A DNA stretch of 64,000 nt from Ruminococcus flavefaciens (GCF_900143025.1 NZ_FRCT01000002.1:248001-312000); one strand, 5' to 3'; counted from the stretch's first letter, positions 18,494-27,789 are shown. The notes: generated by a model from the letters alone, not told the origin. Numbers and translations: made by a program.

Positions 18494-20473
18494 TCAGCTT
18501 ATATCAGCAAGTTCAAGATAATCAGCACCATATTCGGAGATGTAGTCTTTACGTCCCTGAAGATCATCACCAAGGAGCATTTCAAATACTTCTGCTGACT
18601 CGGTTATATCATCTGCTGTAACCTTAATAAGTCTGCGGGTGTCAGGATTCATTGTTGTAAGACTCATCATATCAGGCTCGTTTTCACCAAGACCTTTCGA
18701 GCGCTGAATAGTGTACTTTTTATCGCCTATCATTTCGAGTATATGCTGTTTTTCCTGTTCGGTATAAGCAAAATAAGTCTTTTCCTTTGTGTTTATCTCA
18801 AATAACGGAGATTCAGCGATATATACGTAACCTTGCTCGATGAGTGTAGGTGTGAGTCTGTACAGCATTGTAAGGATAAGTGTTCTTATCTGGAAGCCGT
18901 CAACGTCGGCATCTGTACATATAACTATTTTGCTCCAGCGAAAATTGTTGATATCAAAGTTTGAAAGCTCCTTATTAGCTTTGGCTGTTACTTCTACGCC
19001 GCAGCCAAGGACCTTTATGAGATCAGTGATTATTTCGCTTTTGAAAATCTTTGAATACTCAGCTTTAAGACAATTGAGGATCTTACCTCTTACAGGGATT
19101 ATTGCCTGAAATTCCGCATTTCTTGCAAGCTTTACCGAACCGAGAGCCGAGTCGCCCTCCACGATGTATATTTCACGGCGAGAAACGTCTTTTGTACGGC
19201 AGTCAACGAATTTTTCCACCATATTGGCGAGGTCTATAGTACCTGTGAGCTTTTTTCTCACGTTAAGACGTACTTTTTCAGCATTTTCGCGGCTGCGCTT
19301 GTTTATAAGTATCTGCTCGGCTATCTTCTGAGCTTCATCGGGATTTTCAATGAAGTATACCTCCAGCTGATGACGTAAGAATTCTGTCATAGCCTCGCGG
19401 ATAAATTTATTTGTTATTGCCTTTTTGGTCTGATTGGCATATGAAGTCTGGGTAGAAAATGACGATGAAACGAGGATAAGGCTCTCCTCAACATCCGGAT
19501 ATGTTATTTTGCCCTCATTCTTCTGATAGCCGTTAACAGACTTGATATAGCTGTCTATCTGTGCTACAAAAGCACGCTTGACAGCTTCTTCAGGTGAGCC
19601 GCCGTGTTCAAGAAAACTGGAATTATGGTAGTATTCCGTAAGCTTTGCTTTGTTTGAAAACGTAACTGCTACATCAAGCTTTACCTTATACTCGGGCTTA
19701 TCATCACGGTCTCTACCCTTTTTCTCGGCAGTCCAGTGCTGTATCGAGGACAGTGCCCCCTCACCTGCTATCTCCTTAACGTACTCAGTTATACCCTGCT
19801 CATATAAGAATTCCTGTTCATTGAAGCCGCCTGCTTCATTTTCAGAGCGAAAAACAAAAAGAATATTCGGATTTACAATAGCCTGTCTTTTTAGAATATC
19901 GCAGAAGAATTCGTCAGAAACACTTATATCTGTAAAAACCTCCAGGTCAGGACGCCAGCGGGTTTTTGTACCTGTCTGCTTTTTCTTGCATGGTTCTTTC
20001 TTTAATCCGCCTACATTATTTCCCTTTTCAAAATGCAGATCATACTTGAAACCGTCACGAATTACCTCAACGTCCATAAATTCAGATGAATATTGCGTAG
20101 AACAAAGTCCGAGGCCGTTAAGTCCAAGTGAATACTCATAAGACTCAGCAGCAGTATCATACTTACCGCCTGCATAAAGCTCACAGTATACAAGTTCCCA
20201 GTTATAGCGCTTTTCGTTGTTATTATAGTCAACAGGACAGCCTCTGCCGAAGTCCTCGACCTCTATATCGTTATTTCTGTAATGAGTTATTATTATCTTA
20301 TTACCATAGCCCTCACGAGCTTCGTCAATAGAGTTTGAAATGACTTCAAAGATAGAGTGCTCACAGCCGTCCAATCCGTCAGAGCCGAATATAACAGCAG
20401 GACGCTTACGGACTCTGTCCGCGCCCTTTAGCATTGATATACTGTCGTTACCGTAATCTTGTTTCTTAGCCAT
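18494..20473 (-). CDS. Type IIA DNA topoisomerase, subunit B (ParE/GyrB-like, diverged)
   Basis: The ATPase/TOPRIM subunit, 659 aa from the chosen start. The GHKL domain shows EVISNSIDEA but with DFGRGCPV where DNGRGIPV is usual, and GLNGLGLCS where GLHGVGxS is usual. TOPRIM motifs are EGDSALGS and DADVDGFQIRT (Gln instead of the common His). A variant QRSKGLGE replaces QRYKGLGE. These coordinated changes mark a diverged paralogue clade, not decay, since the frame is intact. The ATG at 20473 is chosen because AGAGGATT precedes it; an upstream in-frame start would add 13 residues without a Shine-Dalgarno. It is the first gene of the topoisomerase operon. Confidence 0.88.
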   Translation of the reverse strand: MAKKQDYGNDSISMLKGADRVRKRPAVIFGSDGLDGCEHSIFEVISNSIDEAREGYGNKIIITHYRNNDIEVEDFGRGCPVDYNNNEKRYNWELVYCELYAGGKYDTAAESYEYSLGLNGLGLCSTQYSSEFMDVEVIRDGFKYDLHFEKGNNVGGLKKEPCKKKQTGTKTRWRPDLEVFTDISVSDEFFCDILKRQAIVNPNILFVFRSENEAGGFNEQEFLYEQGITEYVKEIAGEGALSSIQHWTAEKKGRDRDDKPEYKVKLDVAVTFSNKAKLTEYYHNSSFLEHGGSPEEAVKRAFVAQIDSYIKSVNGYQKNEGKITYPDVEESLILVSSSFSTQTSYANQTKKAITNKFIREAMTEFLRHQLEVYFIENPDEAQKIAEQILINKRSRENAEKVRLNVRKKLTGTIDLANMVEKFVDCRTKDVSRREIYIVEGDSALGSVKLARNAEFQAIIPVRGKILNCLKAEYSKIFKSEIITDLIKVLGCGVEVTAKANKELSNFDINNFRWSKIVICTDADVDGFQIRTLILTMLYRLTPTLIEQGYVYIAESPLFEINTKEKTYFAYTEQEKQHILEMIGDKKYTIQRSKGLGENEPDMMSLTTMNPDTRRLIKVTADDITESAEVFEMLLGDDLQGRKDYISEYGADYLELADIS

Positions 20474-20514
20474 AATCCTCTGCCTTTCGGTTATGTTTTT
20501 ATGCATACCCAAAT

Positions 20515-20543
20515 ATTATATCACATTTATAATTTTTTTGCAA
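20515..20543 (-). promoter_or_regulatory. Sigma-A promoter of the topoisomerase operon
   Basis: On the minus strand, TTGCAA (20543-20538) and TATAAT (20520-20515) have a 17-nt spacer and an extended TG. Confidence 0.8.
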
Positions 20544-20575
20544 GTCCGCAGCAGCAATTTCCCTATATATTGAAA

Positions 20576-20600
20576 AAAAGCAGTCAAAAAGACTGCTTTT
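20576..20600 (-). terminator. Terminator of the gatCAB-arsC operon
   Basis: A 10-bp stem (20576-20585 with 20591-20600) has a 5-nt loop and a T7 tail on the minus strand. Confidence 0.85.
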
Positions 20601-20613
20601 CAGAAGTTATCGC

Positions 20614-20964
20614 TTATTTAAAGAGTTCTTCATACTCTTTTTCTTTAAATCCGACAAGTACAGCATCATCACATATAAGAAGAGGCCTTTTTACAAGCAT
20701 TCCGTCAGTTGCAAGAAGCTTTAACTGTTCTTCTTCACTCATATTCGGTATCTTGTTTTTTAACTCCATTGACTTATACAGTAAGCCGCTTGTGTTAAAG
20801 AACTTTTTTAGCGGCAATCCGCTTAACTTGTACCAGTTCTTCAATTCCTCATAGCTGGGATTGTCTTCCTTGATATCTCTGAACTCATAAGCAATTCCTT
20901 TTTCATCGAGCCATTTTCTTGCCTTCTGACAAGTTGTACATTTAGGATAGCATATAAATTTCAT
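20614..20964 (-). CDS. ArsC/Spx-family thioredoxin-fold protein
   Basis: A 116-aa protein of the arsenate reductase/Spx/MgsR family. The N-terminal CTTC (CPxC-like CxxC) redox motif is at residues 9-12, and the LVKRPLLI segment is the ArsC/Spx signature with its cis-Pro region. It could be a glutaredoxin-like reductase or a Spx-type RNA-polymerase regulator. Absence of other ars genes argues against arsenate resistance. It starts 2 nt after the gatB stop, and its Shine-Dalgarno GGAGG lies inside gatB, so it is the last gene of the gatCAB operon. Confidence 0.85.
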   Translation of the reverse strand: MKFICYPKCTTCQKARKWLDEKGIAYEFRDIKEDNPSYEELKNWYKLSGLPLKKFFNTSGLLYKSMELKNKIPNMSEEEQLKLLATDGMLVKRPLLICDDAVLVGFKEKEYEELFK

Positions 20965-20966
20965 TT

Positions 20967-22406
20967 TTATTCCTCCATTTTAAGTTTATTTGATATTATA
21001 TCCTTTATTTTCTGCGGATCAGCTTTTCCCTTTGACAGCTTCATAGCTTGTCCTACAAGATGACCAAGTGCGTTTGTCTTACCATTTTTGAAATCATCTG
21101 CGGATTTCTTATTGGCAGAAATAACATCATCAGCAAGCCTGCAAAGGTAATCATCATCCGAATTCTGTTCGAGGCCGAGTTTTTCTATGATCTCTGCAAC
21201 ATCTCCGCCGTTGATTATAAGGTGCGTAAGTACTGTTTTAGCGCTTGAACTTGATATTATACCTTTTTCGGCAGCACAGCAAAGCTTTGAGAGCTCACTT
21301 GCTGTAAGCTTGGTTTCTGCAATGCTTTTTCCGGTATCGTTCATATATTTCGTTATTTCGCCTATGATACGATTGGCTGCTGATCTTGGAGAACATTCTC
21401 CTTTAGCAATGCACTGCTCAAACAGTTCGGCTTTATCAGGAGCATCTGCTATTAAAAACGCCTCCGAATAGTTCAGACCATATTCGGTTATGTAACGTAT
21501 TACCTTCTTGTTTGGCAGTTCAGGAATTTCGGCTTTAAGTGAATTGATTCTTTCATCGCTTAAAACAATTGCTCCAAGATCAGGCTCAGGAAAAAATCTG
21601 TAATCCTGTGCGTTTTCTTTATTACGCATCAAAGTACTTATTCCCTTTTTATCGTCCCATCGTCTGGTTTCGCGTTCTATCTGCTCATTATTTTCAATAA
21701 GAGACGTTTGTCTTTTTATTTCATATTCTATTCCTCTGACTGCCGCACTAAAGCTGTTAACGTTTTTTAATTCGCATCTTGTCCCTAACGGAGCCCCTTT
21801 TTCACGCATCGAAACGTTAACATCGCATCTTATGCTTCCCTCCTGCATTTTACAATCTGAAATACCGATGTATCTAAGGATACTCCTTATGTTTTCAAGA
21901 AATATGTGTGCTTCCTCGGAACTTCTTATATCAGGTTCTGTAACTATTTCAATAAGAGGAACACCACAGCGGTTAAGATCACATAAAGTACCATTGTATT
22001 CGTCATCATGTATAAGCTTTCCTGCATCTTCTTCTATATGTATTCGTGTTATTCCTATTCTTCTTACATTACCGTCAACAATAATTTCAAGAAAGCCTTT
22101 GCCGCATATCGGTATATCAGCTTGTGAAATTTGATATGCCTTTGGAAGATCAGGATAGAAGTAATTCTTTCTGTCCATTCTGCTGACGCGATTGATCTCG
22201 CAGTTCAATGCGTGTCCCATTTTTACAGCGAAATCACATACCTTACTGTTGAGTCGCGGAAGCGTTCCCGGAAGCCCCATACATACAGGGCATATCTGAG
22301 AATTAGGTTCTGCACCGAATGAATTTTTGCAGCCGCAGAAGATCTTGGTATCTGTTTTTAATTCAGCGTGTATCTCAAGACCTATAACGCTTTCGAGTTC
22401 AGTCAT
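20967..22406 (-). CDS. gatB: Asp/Glu-tRNA amidotransferase subunit B
   Basis: GatB binds misacylated Glu-tRNA(Gln) or Asp-tRNA(Asn) and activates the carboxylate for transamidation. The protein opens with VIGLEIHAELKT and has the zinc cysteines (CGCKN and CPVC), MDRKNYFYPDLPKAYQISQ and a C-terminal helical plus YqeY-like tail. The ATG at 22406 has GGAGGT just upstream and overlaps gatA by 8 nt; a longer in-frame start would lie inside gatA. Length is about 479 aa, as usual. Confidence 0.96.
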   Translation of the reverse strand: MTELESVIGLEIHAELKTDTKIFCGCKNSFGAEPNSQICPVCMGLPGTLPRLNSKVCDFAVKMGHALNCEINRVSRMDRKNYFYPDLPKAYQISQADIPICGKGFLEIIVDGNVRRIGITRIHIEEDAGKLIHDDEYNGTLCDLNRCGVPLIEIVTEPDIRSSEEAHIFLENIRSILRYIGISDCKMQEGSIRCDVNVSMREKGAPLGTRCELKNVNSFSAAVRGIEYEIKRQTSLIENNEQIERETRRWDDKKGISTLMRNKENAQDYRFFPEPDLGAIVLSDERINSLKAEIPELPNKKVIRYITEYGLNYSEAFLIADAPDKAELFEQCIAKGECSPRSAANRIIGEITKYMNDTGKSIAETKLTASELSKLCCAAEKGIISSSSAKTVLTHLIINGGDVAEIIEKLGLEQNSDDDYLCRLADDVISANKKSADDFKNGKTNALGHLVGQAMKLSKGKADPQKIKDIISNKLKMEE

Positions 22407-23832
22407 TACAGCCACCTCCAACAAGTTCATAACCATATGCAATATCAAAAACCTTGTGATCACATGATCTGCCGCCGATAAGCTGCAAGCCTATGGGCAG
22501 TCCTTCTCTGTTTTTGCCGAAAGGGATACTTATTGACGGAAGTCCAGCCATACTTGAAGGAACTGTAAAAATATCTGCCGAATAAATTTCTGTGGGATTT
22601 TTGTTTTCACCAAGTTTCAATCCTGCTTTAGGATACACAGGTGAAGCAATAATGTCACACTGCTGAAAAGCTTCTTCAAATCCGGCGCATAAGCTTTTAC
22701 GCAGAGCAACTGCACGTTTGTAATAATCATCACAGAATCCCTCACTTAACACAAATGTGCCAAGCATTATACGCCGTTTGACTTCGTCACCAAAGCCTTC
22801 GCTTCTGCTGTTCTTGTATAATTCATTGAGATTTTCGCATTTGTCAGAACGATGCCCATATCTAATGCCGTCATAACGAGCAAGATTTGAAGAAGCCTCT
22901 GCCGATGATATAACATAATAAGCTTTAACTGCTGATAAAATGTCAGGTATTGAGATTTCCTTTATTACAGCGCCATTTTTCTCCATTAATCTTATAGCTG
23001 ACATAACAGATGATCTGACATCGTCATCTATGAAACTGTTCCACAGTTCCTTTACAATGCCTATCCTTATGCCTTGTAACTCTCCAATTAAGTTAAAAGG
23101 ATAAAATATATTTAAACTTGTTACATCTTTAGGGTCTGCTCCGTTTATTATATTGTGGAGTAAATATGTGTCTTCTACAGTTCGGCCAATTGAGCCTATC
23201 CTGTCAAATGAAGAGGCAAAAGGAATAAGTCCATATCTTGATACAGCGCCGTATGACGGACAAAATCCAACAACTCCACACAGTGACGCAGGCTGACGTA
23301 CAGAACCACCTGTATCGGAACCAAGTGCCAGTACAGCTCCACCGCTTGAAACTGATGCAGCCGAACCACCTGATGAGCCACCTGCTGAATAATTTGTATC
23401 TACAGGATTTCTCACAGCACCAAAAAAGCCTGTGTCAGAAGCAGAGCCCATAGCAAATTCGTCCATGTTGCTTTTACCTATGATAACTGCTCCTGCATTT
23501 CTGAGTTTTTCAACAGCAAAAGCATCGTATGGAGGTACATAGCTGCGCAGCATTTTTGAAGCACAGGTCGTTCTTAAACCTTTAGTAGATATATTATCCT
23601 TTACTGCTATTGGAATACCCGCAATAAGCGGTAATTCTCTACCGTCGGCTATCATAGCGTCAACAGCTTCAGCGGCTTTTTCAGCTTCATCATTAAATGT
23701 AATGTAGGCGTTTATTGTATTCTGCTCATCTTGTGCTCTCTGTAAAGTATCAGAATATATTTCCTTTGCGCTGCATTGCTTTTTACGGAGCATATTAGCA
23801 AGCTCAAGCGCAGTATTATCACACAATCTCAT
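22399..23832 (-). CDS. gatA: Asp/Glu-tRNA amidotransferase subunit A
   Basis: A 477-aa amidase-signature enzyme that releases ammonia from glutamine for GatB. The Ser-cisSer-Lys triad region is visible: AVKDNIS (Lys) near residue 79, then GGSSGGSAASVSSG and GSDTGGSVRQPASLCG. The start overlaps the gatC stop (TGATG), indicating coupling. The organism therefore probably makes Gln-tRNA and/or Asn-tRNA by the indirect route. Confidence 0.97.
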   Translation of the reverse strand: MRLCDNTALELANMLRKKQCSAKEIYSDTLQRAQDEQNTINAYITFNDEAEKAAEAVDAMIADGRELPLIAGIPIAVKDNISTKGLRTTCASKMLRSYVPPYDAFAVEKLRNAGAVIIGKSNMDEFAMGSASDTGFFGAVRNPVDTNYSAGGSSGGSAASVSSGGAVLALGSDTGGSVRQPASLCGVVGFCPSYGAVSRYGLIPFASSFDRIGSIGRTVEDTYLLHNIINGADPKDVTSLNIFYPFNLIGELQGIRIGIVKELWNSFIDDDVRSSVMSAIRLMEKNGAVIKEISIPDILSAVKAYYVISSAEASSNLARYDGIRYGHRSDKCENLNELYKNSRSEGFGDEVKRRIMLGTFVLSEGFCDDYYKRAVALRKSLCAGFEEAFQQCDIIASPVYPKAGLKLGENKNPTEIYSADIFTVPSSMAGLPSISIPFGKNREGLPIGLQLIGGRSCDHKVFDIAYGYELVGGGCND

Positions 23833-24098
23833 CAGTACTCTACCGTTTGCGGTGCAGTAAAGCAGTCATTGACAACTTCACAGGCATTACTCATAAGTTC
23901 ATTACGACTGATGCTGCTATCTTCTATAATATCATCTCTCAGCTCCATTGGCTGAGGAATGATCTCGTATTCGTCACATTCGGGAAGTTCTGACATCATT
24001 TTTATAATATCCATAAACTGAGCTTCAAAGCTTGAAAATTTGTCTTCTTCGATTTTAAGAGCTGCAAGATCTGCAATTTTTCTTACATTTATTTCCAT
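23832..24098 (-). CDS. gatC: Asp/Glu-tRNA amidotransferase subunit C
   Basis: An 88-aa subunit that clamps GatA to GatB. The N-terminal VRKIADLAALKI and the ELPECDE-like hinge fit the family. It is the first gene of gatCAB-arsC, preceded by AAGGAGTA and a good promoter. Confidence 0.92.
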   Translation of the reverse strand: MEINVRKIADLAALKIEEDKFSSFEAQFMDIIKMMSELPECDEYEIIPQPMELRDDIIEDSSISRNELMSNACEVVNDCFTAPQTVEY

Positions 24099-24125
24099 AG
24101 AATACTCCTTTTACATAATATAATA

Positions 24126-24154
24126 ATTATACCATACACAAGAAAAAATCGCAA
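24126..24154 (-). promoter_or_regulatory. Sigma-A promoter of gatCAB
   Basis: On the minus strand, TTGCGA (24154-24149) and TATAAT (24131-24126) have a 17-nt spacer. Confidence 0.8.
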
Positions 24155-24180
24155 CATAAACATGATATGGATATAATAAA

Positions 24181-24207
24181 AAACAGCCGACCGTATGTCG
24201 ACTGTTT
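24181..24207 (-). terminator. Terminator of the SleB-like gene
   Basis: An 11-bp stem (24181-24191 with 24197-24207) pairs fully on the minus strand with one G-U, then a T-run. It insulates gatC from the upstream gene. Confidence 0.8.
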
Positions 24208-24213
24208 AATATC

Positions 24214-25188
24214 TTAGCTAAAATGATTTCTTACGCCGTCACCGTAGAAGCTTAAGTAACCCTGAGTAAAGGATTCCGGCTCGTTTAAATAAAGTGAAAC
24301 AGCGTCTTTAACACTCTGTGTGACAAATGATGAATATGTGCCCAGATTTACATATCCATATGCACCCGAGAACTGATATGGCTGAGTAAGAACGTCATAT
24401 ATAGTGTTCGGGAAGCGAGGCGAATTAACTCTATTCATAATAACCTCTACTACAAGTGCCTTATCGTTCACGCTTATCCAATTGCATCCCGCCTCGTGCG
24501 CAACTGCATTACAAAGGAGAATATATTCCTCATCAGTGACCGAAAGTCCACTTTGTTCAACGGAAACGTCCGTTGCTACTGCTTCTGTCTCGGGCTCAAC
24601 ATATGTGGTTGTTGGCTCGGGAGCTTCTGTTGGTGTTTCAACAATTTCAGCTTCGGCAGCAGTCTCTTCAATGACCGTTGTTGTCGTAGTAGTTGTTGAA
24701 GCTGTCGTAGTAGTTGTCACAGGTCTTGTGACCAATGACGTAGATTTTACAGCACACTCAACCGTTTTTGCAACGATTGCAGCTGTTGTAGCTGCCTGTG
24801 TAACAGGCTGTGTGATTGCAGCCGGCGCGTGTGCCGGTGCTGGCACCGATCTTGAAATCTGAGCAGCTGTTGTAGCTGCCTCTGTAGCTCGCTGGGAAGT
24901 TGTGCCTTCCTGTGCAGCAGCATAGTTTTTGCTTGCAGCCGTTGTATTTTCGGCTGTATAAGATTTCTTGGTGGTTGTTCTGTTGTATGTAGTTGCCTTT
25001 GTAGCCTCTGCAATTGTTGCAGATGTTGAATTCAGTTCGCTTTTCTTAACTGAAAGAAGAACGTCCTCATTCTTTAACATATCAGCACTTCTGACGGTAG
25101 AAGAAGTTATATATGCAACTCCTACACCTCCGCCCAATACTGAAACAACTACTCCGCAAGCTAAAGCTGCGGCTTTAAGATTACCCAT
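24214..25188 (-). CDS. SleB-like cell-wall hydrolase with Thr-rich linker
   Basis: A 324-aa exported protein. An N-terminal hydrophobic Ala/Gly/Val-rich segment (about residues 4-28) acts as signal or anchor. A long low-complexity Thr/Ala/Glu-rich linker (about 60-210) follows. The C-terminal domain (about 220-324) carries AVAHEAGCNW, VIMNRVNSPRFPNTIYDVLTQ (split as VIMNRVNSPRFP and NTIYDVLTQ) and PYQFSGA, the cell-wall hydrolase SleB/Hydrolase_2 fold with its catalytic Glu. It probably remodels peptidoglycan in vegetative cells or spores. The ATG at 25188 follows AAAGGATGAG; an upstream ATG gives a less signal-like N terminus. Confidence 0.85.
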   Translation of the reverse strand: MGNLKAAALACGVVVSVLGGGVGVAYITSSTVRSADMLKNEDVLLSVKKSELNSTSATIAEATKATTYNRTTTKKSYTAENTTAASKNYAAAQEGTTSQRATEAATTAAQISRSVPAPAHAPAAITQPVTQAATTAAIVAKTVECAVKSTSLVTRPVTTTTTASTTTTTTTVIEETAAEAEIVETPTEAPEPTTTYVEPETEAVATDVSVEQSGLSVTDEEYILLCNAVAHEAGCNWISVNDKALVVEVIMNRVNSPRFPNTIYDVLTQPYQFSGAYGYVNLGTYSSFVTQSVKDAVSLYLNEPESFTQGYLSFYGDGVRNHFS

Positions 25189-25239
25189 CAACTCATCCTT
25201 TCCTGAAAAAAGCATTTTCAAATTTTTCGGGCTGTTGAT

Positions 25240-25268
25240 ATGATAACACATCTCCCCCGAAATAGCAA
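25240..25268 (-). promoter_or_regulatory. Promoter of the SleB-like gene
   Basis: On the minus strand, TTGCTA (25268-25263) and TATCAT (25245-25240) have a 17-nt spacer. Confidence 0.65.
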
Positions 25269-25568
25269 TACTTTCAGGATTATTTCCATTTTCTGGCTTA
25301 ATTTTTCCACAAAAAAATACTCCTCAGAGTAATCATGCACATATTAGTTTGATATATTATGGATATTATATGAACGTAATGTTAATAACAGCTGATATTT
25401 AACAGCAGTTTATTACAAAATAGTAACAGTAAGGGCGGTATATAAAATGACAAATGGTATAATTAATGCCCAATTTTACGTGAAATTAATGTTTTTTCGA
25501 CATATTTTTACAACTAAATTGGTAACTGAATGGTGACATTCCATTTTGCAAAAATATACAAATAGCTA
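25269..25568. other. AT-rich divergent intergenic region
   Basis: The stretch between the two divergent promoters holds no convincing ORF, terminator or structured RNA. Several short repeats of GTAAC/AACAGC type occur (for example near 25388-25435 and 25515-25535) and could be regulator sites. No family is recognised. Confidence 0.4.
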
Positions 25569-25597
25569 TTGCAAAAATCATTTCTTAATGATATAAT
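25569..25597 (+). promoter_or_regulatory. Sigma-A promoter of the MoxR operon
   Basis: TTGCAA (25569-25574) and TATAAT (25592-25597) have a 17-nt spacer and an extended -10 TG. Confidence 0.85.
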
Positions 25598-25632
25598 AAA
25601 TAGGTATAAACAAATTTCATAGGAGAGACAAT

Positions 25633-26586
25633 ATGAACAATACATATTATACAAACCAGATCAATTCTGTAATCACTGAAGTCAAGAAAGCTGTCATAGG
25701 CAAGGATGCTATAATAATCAAAGCGCTCCTTGCAATGCTGTGTAAAGGACATATCCTTATCGAGGATATTCCCGGAGTTGGTAAAACTACTCTTGCACTC
25801 GCTTTTTCAAAGGCGCTTTCTCTTGAGCATAATCGTATGCAGTTTACCCCTGACGTACTTCCGTCCGATGTTACAGGTTTTTCTGTATATAACAAATCAA
25901 ACGGTAAATTTGAATTTCGTCCCGGCGTAGCCTTTTGTAATCTTTTCCTCGCTGATGAAATAAATCGTACATCAAGCAAAACACAGTCTGCTTTGCTTGA
26001 GCTTATGGAGGAAAAAAGCATCACTGTTGATGGTAATACCTATAAGCTTCCTGAGCCTTATACAGTAATAGCTACTCAGAATCCTATTGGTTCGGCAGGT
26101 ACACATAATCTTCCTGATTCACAGCTTGATCGTTTTATGATAAAACTCAGTATGGGATATCCTGATTTTGATGGTGAAGTTTCTATCCTTAAAGCAAAAC
26201 ACAGTGATAACCCACTTGAAAATGTAAAACCTGTTGCTGATGTTTCATTTATAAAGGAGCTTCAGGAATACATATCAAATATATATATTGACGACAGAAT
26301 ATATGAGTATATCGTATCTATTTCAGCTGCAACACGTAATCATCCTATGCTAAAGCTTGGCGTAAGTCCGCGAGGAACTCTTGCTCTAATGCAGATTTCA
26401 AAGGGTATTGCCGTTGCTATGGGACGTGATTACGTTATTCCCGAAGATATTTCTTACATATGCAACGATGTCTTTGAACATCGAATAATGCTCAATTCTA
26501 AGGCAAAGCTTTCTGATACATCTGCTTCCGATATAATCACAGAGATACTCAGAACAGTACCTGTTCCGGGTATCAGTGAAAAGTAA
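25633..26586 (+). CDS. MoxR-family AAA+ ATPase
   Basis: A 317-aa AAA+ chaperone-like ATPase with Walker A GVGKTTLA, Walker B FLADEINR, and the MoxR stretch ALLELMEEKSITVDG with ATQNP. MoxR proteins are thought to help mature or activate partner proteins. It begins the four-gene set MoxR, DUF58, transglutaminase, DUF308, a widely conserved association in which the DUF58 protein bears a von Willebrand-like domain. A GGAGAGA Shine-Dalgarno precedes the ATG. Confidence 0.93.
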   Translation: MNNTYYTNQINSVITEVKKAVIGKDAIIIKALLAMLCKGHILIEDIPGVGKTTLALAFSKALSLEHNRMQFTPDVLPSDVTGFSVYNKSNGKFEFRPGVAFCNLFLADEINRTSSKTQSALLELMEEKSITVDGNTYKLPEPYTVIATQNPIGSAGTHNLPDSQLDRFMIKLSMGYPDFDGEVSILKAKHSDNPLENVKPVADVSFIKELQEYISNIYIDDRIYEYIVSISAATRNHPMLKLGVSPRGTLALMQISKGIAVAMGRDYVIPEDISYICNDVFEHRIMLNSKAKLSDTSASDIITEILRTVPVPGISEK

Positions 26587-26595
26587 GGCGGTATC

Positions 26596-27789
26596 ATGTT
26601 ACTTACAAAAATACTGTTCATTGTCCTGATACTTGTATGTGCTGCCTTCTATATATTATATATATGGGATTTTGCACTTGTGCTTCTTATTGTTATGGTA
26701 ACTTTGCCAATTCTTATGTTTGTGACTACATGGATCACCAAAAGAATGATCTCGGTAGAATTTGCCGTCAAGGACAAGAACACTTCAAAAAACAAGGATT
26801 TTGCCGTTCAGCTTGTTGTAAACAACAGAAGTATCTTCCCTATCGGAAAAGCTGAGGCGCATATTATATATTATAATGTATTCAGTAATCAAACTTCTGC
26901 TTTTGATCTTTACCTTCCGATACAGCCTCGCAACTCGCAAAGGATCACCTTTCAGTTAAAATCTAAATTCTGCGGAATAATAAAGATCAAGACTTCCTAT
27001 TTAAATATATATGATCCGCTCAGGATCTTTAAATTTAAAACAGGAAAGAATATAAGTACTGAAGTAGTTGTAATGCCTGAAGGACATGAAGTTGGAGGAA
27101 TAGTTCATTACAGTGATCGTGTAAATGAGGAAAGTGATATATTTTCCGAGCATAGTTCAGGCGATGATCCCTCAGAGGTGTTTGATCTAAGAGAATACAA
27201 TCCCGGTGATAAGCTTAACCGTATACACTGGAAGTTAAGTTCAAAAAAGGACGAATTTATAGTAAAGGAATACAGTCTTCCTATAGATGTGCCTTGTTCT
27301 TTATTTCTTGATCTGAAGTGTTATAAAGATAACGATCTTACACTTCCTGTATTTGATACTCTTATTGAAACATTTCTCTCTATTTCTCAATTTCTTCTTG
27401 ACAATGAAAGAGGTCATTCGGTAACCTTTTATAATTCTGCACAGAATTGTTTCGCAGAGCATGATATCCATGACAGTGCAGAGCTTTCAGCTGTTATCCG
27501 AAATATAATAACATCTATAAATGATAATATGTTCAGTAATTCACCTGAACAGTATTTCTTGGAAAAAAATTCTCTTTCATTCGCTTCATTTACGTATATC
27601 AGCTCATTTGCTGATCAATCAATACTTGATGATATTGATGAGAATGTAGATGCAGACTTCAAAAATGCGGTTATTGTTGTTGACTCGCCTGAGGAGATAG
27701 CCTCTTTAAGTTCCGGCTATTCTTCTCTTAATATTATCCCTGTTATTGTCGGCAAAATATCTGCTTCTATAAAGGATATAGATATATAA
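26596..27789 (+). CDS. DUF58-domain membrane protein
   Basis: A 397-aa protein with one or two N-terminal membrane helices (about residues 3-45), an Ig-like region, and the DUF58 signature REYNPGDKLNRIHWKLSSKK around residue 215. The remainder resembles a von Willebrand A fold. It is the usual partner of MoxR ATPases and sits 9 nt after that gene. Its stop overlaps the following ATG (TAATG). Confidence 0.88.
   Translation: MLLTKILFIVLILVCAAFYILYIWDFALVLLIVMVTLPILMFVTTWITKRMISVEFAVKDKNTSKNKDFAVQLVVNNRSIFPIGKAEAHIIYYNVFSNQTSAFDLYLPIQPRNSQRITFQLKSKFCGIIKIKTSYLNIYDPLRIFKFKTGKNISTEVVVMPEGHEVGGIVHYSDRVNEESDIFSEHSSGDDPSEVFDLREYNPGDKLNRIHWKLSSKKDEFIVKEYSLPIDVPCSLFLDLKCYKDNDLTLPVFDTLIETFLSISQFLLDNERGHSVTFYNSAQNCFAEHDIHDSAELSAVIRNIITSINDNMFSNSPEQYFLEKNSLSFASFTYISSFADQSILDDIDENVDADFKNAVIVVDSPEEIASLSSGYSSLNIIPVIVGKISASIKDIDI

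Noticed and set aside
20614-20964. Arsenate-resistance gene
   Set aside because: No arsB, arsR or acr3 genes are nearby, and the family also includes Spx-like regulators, so the narrower call is not supported.
24590-24780. Mobile element or tandem-repeat locus in the Thr-rich region
   Set aside because: The repetitiveness is explained by the Thr/Ala/Glu-rich linker of the SleB-like protein; no inverted ends or transposase are seen.
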